Part shown: piece by piece, positions 1-8,527 of the stretch
Layout of the letters: every line of letters begins with the position of its first letter
How positions within the stretch are numbered: the stretch's first letter is position 1
NCBI GenBank assembly: GCA_016200085.1
Contig: JACQFL010000036.1
Coordinates: forward strand, 62,001 to 126,000
Direction: 5' to 3'
DNA: 64,000 bases
From: Candidatus Rokuibacteriota bacterium
Lineage (GTDB): Bacteria > Methylomirabilota > Methylomirabilia > Rokubacteriales > CSP1-6
Translations under genes and position numbers: made by a program
The notes under the pieces: generated by a model
What the model was told of the DNA's origin: nothing
Seen by the model: the letters and a program-made list of their open reading frames with translations, nothing else
Databases searched by the model: none

Positions 1-453
1 GTGCTCACCGTGTCCGACACGAAGACGCCCGAGACCGATACCAGCGGGGCCGTCATCCGCGAGCTCCTCGGCGCTGGCGGCCACCAGGTGGCCGGCTCCG
101 CCATCGTCCGCGACGAGCCCGCCGACGTGCAGCGCGTCGTGCGCGAGGCGTGCGCGCGGGACGTCGTGCAGGCGGTGATCATCACCGGCGGCACGGGCAT
201 CACCTCCCGCGACTCCACGTACGAGGCGGTGGACGCGCTGCTCGACAAGCGGCTGCCCGGCTTCGGCGAGCTCTTCCGCATGCTCTCCTACGAGGACGTC
301 GGCGCCGCCGCGATGCTCTCGCGCGCCCAGATGGGCATCCTGGCCCGCCGCATCGTGGTCTCGCTGCCGGGGTCCCCGAATGCCTGCCGGCTGGCGCTCG
401 AGAAGCTCCTGGTGCCCGAGCTCGGCCATCTCGTGCGTGAGGTGAGCCGGTGA
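1..453 (+). CDS. moaB: Molybdenum cofactor biosynthesis protein MoaB/MogA family (5' end possibly cut by window)
   Basis: LTVSDTKTPETDTSG, IITGGTGITSRDSTYEAV, LPGSPNACRLALEKLLVPELGHL motifs typical of MoaB/MogA. Confidence 0.85.
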   Translation: MLTVSDTKTPETDTSGAVIRELLGAGGHQVAGSAIVRDEPADVQRVVREACARDVVQAVIITGGTGITSRDSTYEAVDALLDKRLPGFGELFRMLSYEDVGAAAMLSRAQMGILARRIVVSLPGSPNACRLALEKLLVPELGHLVREVSR

Positions 454-827
454 GCCGTGCGCCCGCCGCGCTCGCGACGGCCGCGCTCGTGCTGCTCCAG
501 CTGGGGAGCGGCACGCCGCTCTCGCGCTCGATCGAGTCCATCGAGCGCTCTGTGACGCGGCCGATCCCCCAGGCGCCGCCGCTCGTCGTGCCTGCGCCGG
601 CCCAGGTGTGGGTGCCGGACCGCTACCTGCCGGTTCCGAGCGGCCCGGGCACGGTGTTCGTGCCCGGGCACTGGGAGCGCCCGGCGCCGGCCGGCCAGTT
701 CCACGTTCCGGCGCTGACCGTCTGCTCGACGGCGGGCGGATGCGTCACCGTCCCGGCGCACACGGCGCCGGCGCTCGAGCTGCGTCCGTTGCCGGAGAGC
801 CGCGCGCTGCCCCAGCCGCGTCCCTGA
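450..827 (+). CDS. Hypothetical secreted Pro-rich protein
   Basis: N-terminal hydrophobic segment; GTGA overlap with moaB; no family recognised. Confidence 0.55.
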   Translation: MSRAPAALATAALVLLQLGSGTPLSRSIESIERSVTRPIPQAPPLVVPAPAQVWVPDRYLPVPSGPGTVFVPGHWERPAPAGQFHVPALTVCSTAGGCVTVPAHTAPALELRPLPESRALPQPRP

Positions 828-852
828 GCCATCAGACTCGTGCGACAGCGAG

Positions 853-879
853 GCGCGCCCCGGGTTTCCCGGGGCGCGC
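853..879. terminator. Perfect 12-bp hairpin (GCGCGCCCCGGG-TTT-CCCGGGGCGCGC)
   Basis: Directly readable palindrome in the gap after 827; no U-tract. Confidence 0.55.
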
Positions 880-893
880 GGAGCGCTGGGGGT

Positions 894-916
894 GTGGGGG
901 CCATGTCGGCCCCCAC
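894..916. terminator. Second hairpin (GTGGGGGCC-ATGTC-GGCCCCCAC)
   Basis: 9-bp perfect stem, 5-nt loop, in tandem with the 853-879 hairpin. Confidence 0.5.
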
Positions 917-974
917 TCCGTAGATTGACGCGGGCGCTATACTCAGGGCGCACACGAACCAAGGAGGTTGCCGC

Positions 975-2051
975 ATGTCGCGCTCGCGCCGCCCGCTCCC
1001 GCTCGCGCTCGTCCTCGCCCTCGCGCTCTTCCTGACGGCCGTACCCGCGCTCCACGCCGCCGACGCCCCGGCCACCACGGCGCGGCGGGCGGCGGCGCCC
1101 GAGCTGGCGCGCTTCAACGACCTCCTCGCCGGTCTCGCCGAGAGCTTGCAGCCGGGGCTGGTGCACGTCCGGGTGCGCCGCGCGGCGAGCGAGGAGGGCG
1201 ACGGCGAGCGACGGGCCACGGGCTCCGGGTTCGTCATCGACGGCGCCGGCCTGATCGTCACCAACGCGCACGTCGTCGAGGGTGCGAGCGCCGTGCAGGT
1301 GCGGCTGCACGACGGCCGCCGCTTCAACGCGCGGGTGATCGGGCGCGACAACCGTGTCGACCTCGCGCTCCTCAAGGTCGACAACGCCGCGAACCTGGTC
1401 GTGCTGCCGCTCGGCGATTCCAACCGGCTGCGCGTCGGAGAGTTCGTGCTCGCGCTGGGCCACCCGTACGGGCTCGAGTACAGCGTGTCGTTCGGCATCG
1501 TGAGCCGCAAGGGCGCGCCGCTCACGGTGGCCGCGCCCCAGGTCGACTTCATCCAGACCGACGCGGTGATCAACCCCGGCAACTCGGGCGGACCGCTGGT
1601 CAACATGGCGGGCGAGGTCGTCGGGGTCAACAGCATGGCCCTGCGCAACGGCTCCATCGGCTTCGCCATCCCCATCAACCTCGTGCGCCTGCTCGTGCCG
1701 CAGCTCGAGGCCAAGGGCACGGTGGAGTGGGGCTGGCTCGGGGTCAGCATCACCGAGGTGTCGGACGACGACCTCGACCGCCTCAAGCTCACCGAGGCGC
1801 GGGGAGTCCTCGTGCGCTCGGTGCTGCCCGGCGAGCCCGCGGAGAAGGGCGGCGTGAAGGCCAACGACGTGATCGTGGCCATCGACGACGCCCGCCTCGA
1901 GGGACCGCGCGACCTGCAGCGCATCGTCGCCTCGACCCCCGTGGGCACGAAGGTCCGGGTCGTGGTGATGCGCGACGGCAAGCCGACGGAGGTCGAGGTC
2001 GAGATCGGACGCTACAAGGCCCCCGAGACCCCGCCCCGGATCGAGCGGTGA
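975..2051 (+). CDS. Trypsin-like serine protease with PDZ domain (HtrA/DegP family), intact triad
   Basis: TNAHVV, DLALLKV, GNSGGPL motifs; C-terminal PDZ; SD AAGGAGG before ATG. Confidence 0.92.
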   Translation: MSRSRRPLPLALVLALALFLTAVPALHAADAPATTARRAAAPELARFNDLLAGLAESLQPGLVHVRVRRAASEEGDGERRATGSGFVIDGAGLIVTNAHVVEGASAVQVRLHDGRRFNARVIGRDNRVDLALLKVDNAANLVVLPLGDSNRLRVGEFVLALGHPYGLEYSVSFGIVSRKGAPLTVAAPQVDFIQTDAVINPGNSGGPLVNMAGEVVGVNSMALRNGSIGFAIPINLVRLLVPQLEAKGTVEWGWLGVSITEVSDDDLDRLKLTEARGVLVRSVLPGEPAEKGGVKANDVIVAIDDARLEGPRDLQRIVASTPVGTKVRVVVMRDGKPTEVEVEIGRYKAPETPPRIER

Positions 2052-2444
2052 TCAGCGGGCCGCGAGCCCGTCCACCAGCCGCGTCACCCGCGCGACGATC
2101 GCGTTCCGGGCGGCCGCGAAGCCGTCGCTGACCGCGGGGACCTCGTCCCAGCGCTCCACCCTCACGCCCGGCGCCGCCGCCGAGAGGTCGCAGCCGAAGG
2201 ACACCACGCGCGTCGCCCGCGCGAGCTCGGCGGGCACGACGCCCCGCGGAGCGCGTCCCCGCACGTCGATCCCCTCGGTCGCGAGCCCCGCCACGACGGG
2301 CGGCGGGATCGCGGGATCGGGCGCGGTCCCCATGCACGTCGCGCGCAGGCCGAGCCCCCGGGCGGAGGCCAGGCGATCGAAGTGCGCCGCCGCGATCACG
2401 CTCTTGGCGGCCCCGTGCAAGCACACGAAGACCACGGATTCCAT
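2052..2444 (-). CDS. Low-molecular-weight phosphatase / arsenate-reductase-like protein
   Basis: N-terminal VVFVCLHGAAKSVIAAAHF P-loop-like motif. Confidence 0.7.
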   Translation of the reverse strand: MESVVFVCLHGAAKSVIAAAHFDRLASARGLGLRATCMGTAPDPAIPPPVVAGLATEGIDVRGRAPRGVVPAELARATRVVSFGCDLSAAAPGVRVERWDEVPAVSDGFAAARNAIVARVTRLVDGLAAR

Positions 2445-2554
2445 GGCGCTGCCTCCCCGGCCCCCTGACGGAATGTTCAGTCGTCACATACGATGTAACG
2501 GTTGTTTCACCCCCCTGTCAACGGTCTCGCTCGCCCGGCCCGGGGGGCGGCGGG

Positions 2555-3055
2555 TCAGGCGCGGGCGCGCGGGCTGGCCAGGGCCGCCAGCACGGCGCGC
2601 GCCCAGGGCTCGTCGAGGTCCGGCGCCGGCGCGTACGTGACCGCCTGGGTGAGGCGCACGCCGCCTTCCCAGTCTGCGGGCGCGTCCTCGACGACCTCTT
2701 CGACCTCGAGCAGGAAGAAGCCGAGTCCGAGATCCCCCGCCCCCTCGACGGGCAGCGGTCCATCGAGGAGCCGGAGCTTGAGGTACGCGATCGTGTCGGG
2801 CTCGATCACGAGCAGGGTCGCGACCCGCCGCCGGGCGAGGTTCTCGGCGCTCCCGCTGGTCGCCTGGATCACGAGCCCGAGCGTGCGGGCATCGTAGGCG
2901 CGCACCTCGAGGTAGCTCAGCTGCATGGGGTGGGGCCGCCCCGCTGCGTCCACCGTGACCAGCGGCAGGACGATGCCGAGCCGCCGCGCGAGGTCCCGCT
3001 GACCGAGCCGCGCGATCAGCGCGGGCGAGAGCGCGGGGCCGCGGCTGCGGGTCAT
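2555..3055 (-). CDS. Putative FMN-binding/pyridoxamine-phosphate-oxidase-like protein
   Basis: LVTVDAAGRPHPMQLSYLEVRAYD...ENLARRRVATLLVIEP resembles split-barrel proteins; start chosen at internal ATG (3055). Confidence 0.45.
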   Translation of the reverse strand: MTRSRGPALSPALIARLGQRDLARRLGIVLPLVTVDAAGRPHPMQLSYLEVRAYDARTLGLVIQATSGSAENLARRRVATLLVIEPDTIAYLKLRLLDGPLPVEGAGDLGLGFFLLEVEEVVEDAPADWEGGVRLTQAVTYAPAPDLDEPWARAVLAALASPRARA

Positions 3056-3059
3056 GGGC

Positions 3060-3719
3060 TCACGCCAGGTCGACGGGCTCGTCGACGTACACCCGGTAGC
3101 GTCGGGGCTTGACCGCGGCATGCGCCGGATCCACGTAGACGATCGAGCTCTGGCCGCGGATCTCGCGCGGCAGGATCGCCACCCGGATGAAGCTGGTCGG
3201 CGCGGTCTTGGAGGCGATCGCGTGGACGGGCTCGCGTCCGCTCTCGAACCAGGCGTCGCCCGGCCTCATGAGCCGCGCGGTCGCCTTCCCGACGCGCACC
3301 TCGAGCTCCCCGGCGAGGAGCCAGCGGATGCCGCCGCCCCGGTGACGGTGCGGCAACGCCTCGCCGCCCGGATCGAAATCCACCCGATCGCAGCGCATGA
3401 GATACCCGCGCCGGGGATCGAGATCGACGACGTGGGCGAGGAGCTGGCGCGACGTGACGCCGGGCGCAGCCGCCGGCTCGGCGAGATCCCGGAGCAGCTC
3501 GTAGCGCAGGAGGCGCCCGCCGGCGGCCCCGGCGGTCACGACGCACGGGGAGGCGCCGTGCCAGGCCGTGTCGGCGCCGAGGGCCCGATCGATGCCGGCG
3601 GCGATCGTCACCGCGCCCTCCACGGCGAAGAGCACGCGAGGGGCCGCGGCCAGGCGCAGCGCTGCGGCGGCCGCGCATCGATCCTCGCTCAGGCGAAGCG
3701 TGAAGGCGGGGGAGGCCAC
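3060..3719 (-). CDS. Cupin-domain protein
   Basis: LPHRHRGGGIRWLLAGELEVRVG...MRPGDAWFESG cupin motifs. Confidence 0.65.
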   Translation of the reverse strand: MASPAFTLRLSEDRCAAAAALRLAAAPRVLFAVEGAVTIAAGIDRALGADTAWHGASPCVVTAGAAGGRLLRYELLRDLAEPAAAPGVTSRQLLAHVVDLDPRRGYLMRCDRVDFDPGGEALPHRHRGGGIRWLLAGELEVRVGKATARLMRPGDAWFESGREPVHAIASKTAPTSFIRVAILPREIRGQSSIVYVDPAHAAVKPRRYRVYVDEPVDLA

Positions 3720-3768
3720 GCGCTCGGTCGCTGCGACGCGGTCGACGGGGTGGAGGGCGCGCGTCGGC

Positions 3769-4995
3769 TCAGCCGCCGGCGCGCTGCGCGGGCGCGGCGG
3801 CGGTCGCCACCTGGCCGTCGCCGTTCGGGGTGACCTCGCACGGGGCGCCGCCCTGGTGGTGGATCGACAGGTCCGTGATCGTCGGCGACGTGCCGCAGAG
3901 CGGGCAGCTGGGGTCGCGCCGCAGCTTGACCTCGCGGAAGCGCATGCCGAGGGCGTCGTACGTGAGCAGCCGCCCGATGAGCGGATCTCCGAGACCGAGG
4001 ATCAGCTTGACCGTCTCCGTCGCCTGCACCAGCCCGATCACTCCTGGGAGCACGCCCAGGACGCCGGCCTCGCTTCAGCTGGGGACGAGGCCCGGCGGCG
4101 GCGGCGTCGGGTAGAGGCAGCGGTAGCACGGCCCCTGGTTCGGGGCGAAGACCGTCGCCATGCCCTCGAACTGGAAGATCGAGCCGTGCACGTTCGTCTT
4201 GCCCGCGAGGTAGCAGGCGTCGTTGACGAGGTAGCGCGTCTCGAAGTTGTCGGAGCCGTCCACGATGACGTCGTAGTCCTTGATGACCTCCATCACGTTG
4301 TCGACGGTGATGCGCGTGGGCAGCGCCACGACGTTCACGTCCGGGTTGAGCGCCTTGATCGTGCGCGTGCCGGACTCGACCTTGGGCTTGCCGACGTCGG
4401 CGGTGGTGTGCAGGACCTGGCGCTGGAGGTTCGTGATGTCGACGACGTCGCCGTCCATGAGCCCGAGCGTGCCCACGCCGGCGGCGGCCAGGTAGAGCGC
4501 CGTCGGCGAGCCGAGCCCGCCCGCGCCGATGAGGAGCACCCTGGAGCGGAGCAGCCGCCGCTGGCCCTTGTCGCCGACCTGCGCGAGCAGGAAGTGCCGG
4601 CTGTAGCGCTGGATCTGATCCGCGGTCATCGGCACGTCACGCACCACGGGCAGTCCCGACTGCACCCACTTCTGGTAGCCGCCCTGCAGGTTGATGACGT
4701 TGGCGTAGCCGAGCTCCTTGAGCGCCTTCGCCGCGAGCATCGAGCGCAGGCCGCTCTGGCAGTAGAGGACGACGGTCTGGCTCGGGTCGGTGACGGCGGT
4801 GCCGACGCGGAACTCGAGGAAGCCCCGGCTGATGTTCGTGGCCGCCTCGATGTGGCCGTCCCGGAACTCGTCCGGATCGCGCACGTCGATCACGGCCACG
4901 CTCTCGCCGGCGGCCAGCCGCTTTTGTAAGATTGCCGGGCCTTCTTCGGGCACGACCTGGCGGGCCTCGGCGAGCATGTCCTTGAGGGTCTTCAT
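3769..4995 (-). CDS. moeB: Rhodanese-MoeB/ThiF molybdopterin-synthase adenylyltransferase, candidate selenoprotein (in-frame TGA at 4075-4077)
   Basis: N-terminal rhodanese ([15 protein letters not shown]...LYCQSGLRS), ThiF core ([33 protein letters not shown]), zinc CYRC/CPLC pairs; same reading frame continues through TGA as GLVPS-[TGA][20 protein letters not shown]. Confidence 0.85.
4042..4061 (-). promoter_or_regulatory. Candidate bacterial SECIS hairpin downstream of the in-frame TGA
   Basis: TCCTGGG-CGTGCT-CCCAGGA, 7-bp perfect stem starting 13 nt after TGA, 6-nt loop with G at position 2. Confidence 0.6.
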
Positions 4996-5076
4996 ACGGC
5001 CGATATTATCGCCATTCCCGATCGAATCAAGCGCCTTGGGGGGCGCTCGTGCCCGCTGGTATACTCGCGGAGATTC

Positions 5077-5946
5077 ATGAAGGGGATCATCCTCGCCGGT
5101 GGCTCCGGGACGCGGCTGTACCCTCTGACGATGGGCGTGAGCAAGCAGCTCGTGCCGATCTACAACAAGCCGATGGTGTACTACCCGCTGTCGTCCCTGA
5201 TGCTCGCCGGTATCCGGGAGATCCTCGTCATCACCACGCCCGAGGACCAGAGCGGCTTCCGGCGCCTGCTCGGCACGGGGGAGCACCTGGGCCTGACGAT
5301 CGACTACGCGGTGCAGCCGAGCCCGGACGGCCTCGCCCAGGCCTTCATCATCGGCCGCGGCTTCGTCGGCGGCGGCGGGGTCGCCCTCGCCCTCGGCGAC
5401 AACGTCTTCTACGGTCATGGCTTTCCCGATTCGCTGCGTCGCGCGGTCTCCCGCGAGCGCGGGGCCACCGTGTTCGCGTACTGGGTGCGCGATCCCGAGC
5501 GCTACGGGGTCGTGGAGTTCGACGAGGCCGGCCGCGCGATCGGCCTCGAGGAGAAGCCGGTCAAGCCGCGCTCCTCGTACGCCGTGACCGGGCTCTACTT
5601 CTACGACAACCGTGTCCTCGACATCGCCGCCTCGCTCAGGCCGTCGGCGCGCGGCGAGCTCGAGATCACCGACGTCAACCTCGCCTACCTCGCCGCGGGC
5701 GACCTGCACGTCGAGAAGCTCGGGCGCGGCGTGGCGTGGCTGGACACCGGGACCCACGAGGCGCTGCTGCAGGCGGCCACGTTCATCCAGACCATCGAGG
5801 ACCGGCAGGGCCTGATGGTCGCGTGCGTCGAGGAGATCGCCTACACCATGGGCCACATCAGCGCCTCCGAGCTCTTGCGCATCGCCGAGCCGATGAAGGG
5901 GAACTCCTACGGCCAGTACCTGATGCACCTGGTGGGGAAGGAGTGA
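5077..5946 (+). CDS. rfbA: Glucose-1-phosphate thymidylyltransferase
   Basis: [39 protein letters not shown]. Confidence 0.96.
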   Translation: MKGIILAGGSGTRLYPLTMGVSKQLVPIYNKPMVYYPLSSLMLAGIREILVITTPEDQSGFRRLLGTGEHLGLTIDYAVQPSPDGLAQAFIIGRGFVGGGGVALALGDNVFYGHGFPDSLRRAVSRERGATVFAYWVRDPERYGVVEFDEAGRAIGLEEKPVKPRSSYAVTGLYFYDNRVLDIAASLRPSARGELEITDVNLAYLAAGDLHVEKLGRGVAWLDTGTHEALLQAATFIQTIEDRQGLMVACVEEIAYTMGHISASELLRIAEPMKGNSYGQYLMHLVGKE

Positions 5947-6482
5947 TGGACTGGAGCCCCGAGGCCAAGCGCGCCTTCTCGCTCCAGTCCTACGGCGCCT
6001 GGGCGCGCATCGACGGCGTGGAGCTCGTCGAGCTCGAGCGCCACGCCGACGACGGCGGGTCGATGACCGAGCTCGCGCGGCTGGCCGCCGGGCGGGTGGA
6101 GGGCCTCGCGGGCTTCGAGGCGCGCCAGGTGAACTACAGCGAGGTCGAGCCCGGCGCCATCAAGGCCTTCCACCTGCACGCCCGCCAGACCGACGTCTGG
6201 TACGTGCCGCCGTCCGACCGGATGCTGGTCGTGCTCGTCGACGTGCGCCTGGGCTCGAAGACCGAGGGGGCGCGCATGCGGCTGACCCTGGGCCAGGGCG
6301 CCTCGCGCCTGCTCCGCATCCCCCCCGGCGTGGCCCACGGCGTGCGCAACCTCGGGGGCGCGACCGGGCGCGTCATCTACTTCGTCGACGTGCAGTTCTC
6401 CCCCGATCCCGCGTCCTCGGACGAGGGGCGCCTGCCCTGGGACTACGCGGGCGCCGACGTGTGGGAGGTCACGCGCGGGTGA
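5946..6482 (+). CDS. rfbC: dTDP-4-dehydrorhamnose 3,5-epimerase-like protein
   Basis: IKAFHLHARQTDVWYV...RLLRIPPGVAHGVRN cupin epimerase motifs; overlap with rfbA. Confidence 0.78.
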   Translation: MDWSPEAKRAFSLQSYGAWARIDGVELVELERHADDGGSMTELARLAAGRVEGLAGFEARQVNYSEVEPGAIKAFHLHARQTDVWYVPPSDRMLVVLVDVRLGSKTEGARMRLTLGQGASRLLRIPPGVAHGVRNLGGATGRVIYFVDVQFSPDPASSDEGRLPWDYAGADVWEVTRG

Positions 6483-7498
6483 GGCTCGTCGTCACCGGCG
6501 GCGCGGGCTTCATCGGGTCCAACTTCGTCCGCCACGTCCTCGCCACGCACCCGGACGACCGCGTCGTCAATCTGGACAGGCTGACCTACGCCGGCAACCC
6601 GGCGAACCTCGCCGACGTCGAGCGGGACGCGCGCTACAGCTTCGTGAAGGGCGACATCTGCGACGGCGCGCTCGTGCGCGACGTGATCCGGGACGCGGAC
6701 GCCGTGGTGAACTTCGCCGCCTGCAGCCACGTGGATCGCTCGCTGGTGGAGCCCGACGAGTTCCTCCGGACCGACATCTTCGGCGTCCACACGCTGCTGG
6801 AGGCGGTGCGCGAGCTCAAGGTGCCGCGCTTCGTGCAGATCAGCACGGACGAGGTGTACGGCAGCGTCGAGCGCGGGTCGTCGCGGGAGACCGATCCGCT
6901 GCGCCCGACCAATCCGTACTCGGCCTCCAAGGCCGGGGGCGACCACCTCGCGCTCGCGTACTGGAGCACGTACCGGGTCCCCTCGCTCATCACGCGGTCG
7001 TCCAACAACTTCGGACCGTACCAGTACCCGGAGAAGGTGATCCCGCTCTTCATCACCAACGCGCTGGAGGACCGGCCGCTGCCCCTCTACGGGGACGGCC
7101 GGAACGTGCGCGACTGGCTCTACGTGCTCGACAACTGCGCGGCCATCGACCTGGTGCTCCGCAAGGGGAAGGACGGCGAGGTCTACAACATCGGCGGCGG
7201 CCACGAGGTCGAGAACATCGTGCTCACCCGCGAGATCCTCCGCCTGACCCGCAAGCCCGAGACGCTGATCCAGCCCGTGAAGGACCGGCCCGGCCACGAC
7301 CGCCGCTATGCGGTGGACTCCCGGAAGGTGCACCAGCTCGGCTGGGCGCCGAAGCATCCGTTCGGCCGCGCGCTCGAGGCGACGGTGGACTGGTACCGCG
7401 AGCACGCCGCCTGGTGGACGCCGCTCAAGTCGGGGGAGCTGCGCACGTGGTACGAGCAGCAGTACGGCGCCCACAGCGGGCGAGGAGAAACGCCATGA
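6479..7498 (+). CDS. rfbB: dTDP-glucose 4,6-dehydratase
   Basis: VTGGAGFIGSNFVRH, STDEVYGS, YSASKAGGDHLALAY, SNNFGPYQYPEKVIPLF; GTG start overlapping rfbC stop. Confidence 0.94.
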   Translation: MRLVVTGGAGFIGSNFVRHVLATHPDDRVVNLDRLTYAGNPANLADVERDARYSFVKGDICDGALVRDVIRDADAVVNFAACSHVDRSLVEPDEFLRTDIFGVHTLLEAVRELKVPRFVQISTDEVYGSVERGSSRETDPLRPTNPYSASKAGGDHLALAYWSTYRVPSLITRSSNNFGPYQYPEKVIPLFITNALEDRPLPLYGDGRNVRDWLYVLDNCAAIDLVLRKGKDGEVYNIGGGHEVENIVLTREILRLTRKPETLIQPVKDRPGHDRRYAVDSRKVHQLGWAPKHPFGRALEATVDWYREHAAWWTPLKSGELRTWYEQQYGAHSGRGETP

Positions 7499-8508
7499 AG
7501 GAACGCGTGGTGGGCGCCGCGGTCCTGGCCGTGCTCGCTCCCGTCGCGGCGCTCGCCGTGCCGGTCAGCCGTGAGCTCCGGCCACACCCGCGCACGACCG
7601 CCGCCGAGCCCTCGTACATCTCCCGCGTGGAGCCCGCGCTCCTCGGGCTCCGGGTCAAGGCGGACCGGGAGGCGCTCTCGAGCGTGCGGCTGGGCGCCGA
7701 GCGCTTCGCCACCGCCGTGACCTTCGACGGCCGCGGCTACGCGGTCACCGTGAGCTATGCCCTCCTCGACGCCGTGCAGGTCGAGGCGAAGACCCGGGAC
7801 GGCCGGACGGTGCGCGCGCGGGTCGCCGGCCTCGATCTGGAATCCGGGCTCGGCGTGGTGAAGCTGGAGGGGCCGGGGCCGTGGCCCGCGGCCAGGCTCG
7901 GGCAGTCGCGAGACGTCGTCGAGGGAACGCTCACCGGCACCGTGGGCCTCGACGAAGACAACGACCTCGTCTACGTCACCGGCGCCGTCCAGCGCATCCG
8001 CCGCTTCGCGGGCTTCTGGGAGTACATGCTGGATCGCGCGTTCATCGTCGCGCCGTCCACTGAGGCCTGGGGCGGCAGCGCCGTCGTGGACGCGGCCGGC
8101 AGCGTGGTGGGCATCGCCTCCCTGCGCGTCGGGGCGCCGCCGCACGTCAACGTCGTCATCCCCATCGACAGGCTGACGGCGGTGCAGGACGAGCTGATCG
8201 CTGCCGGGCGGGTGATGAGCCGCCCGCCGCGGCCATGGCTCGGGCTCTACACGCGGGACGGTGACGGCGCGCCGGTGGTGGACGGCTTCTCCCCCGCCGG
8301 ACCGGCGGCGCGGGCGGGCTTCCGTCCCGGCGACCAGATCGTGGGGGTCAACGGCGTCGTCGTGCGCTCGCAGGAAGAGTTCTACGAGCAGCTGTGGCGC
8401 AACCGCGCGGGCGACGTCATCCAGGTCGCGGTGCGCCGCAGCGACGGCGTGAAGGTCATCGCGGTCCCCTCGGTCGACCGCTACCGGACCCTGCGCCAGC
8501 CGCGGTGA
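7495..8508 (+). CDS. HtrA-like protein with PDZ domain and degenerate catalytic triad
   Basis: Trypsin-fold pattern aligned to the intact 975-2051 copy but H, D and S positions replaced; C-terminal PDZ (FRPGDQIVGVNGVVV). Confidence 0.75.
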   Translation: MKERVVGAAVLAVLAPVAALAVPVSRELRPHPRTTAAEPSYISRVEPALLGLRVKADREALSSVRLGAERFATAVTFDGRGYAVTVSYALLDAVQVEAKTRDGRTVRARVAGLDLESGLGVVKLEGPGPWPAARLGQSRDVVEGTLTGTVGLDEDNDLVYVTGAVQRIRRFAGFWEYMLDRAFIVAPSTEAWGGSAVVDAAGSVVGIASLRVGAPPHVNVVIPIDRLTAVQDELIAAGRVMSRPPRPWLGLYTRDGDGAPVVDGFSPAGPAARAGFRPGDQIVGVNGVVVRSQEEFYEQLWRNRAGDVIQVAVRRSDGVKVIAVPSVDRYRTLRQPR

Positions 8509-8527
8509 CGCGCCGGGGGCACGCGGC

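Noticed and set aside
924-943. TTGACG...TATACT as a sigma70 promoter pair for htrA
   Set aside because: The two hexamers are separated by only about 7-8 bp, which is incompatible with -35/-10 spacing. Only the -10-like TATACT is plausible.
2052-2444. Second Sec candidate in the arsenate-reductase-like gene
   Set aside because: Its active-site Cys codon is a normal cysteine codon and the ORF is uninterrupted.
3769-4077. Simple frameshift or pseudogene explanation for the split MoeB
   Set aside because: The two halves are in the same frame with only a TGA between them at the conserved Cys. No indel is needed and conserved zinc motifs lie on both sides. A plain nonsense mutation stays possible, so it is listed as the refuting alternative.
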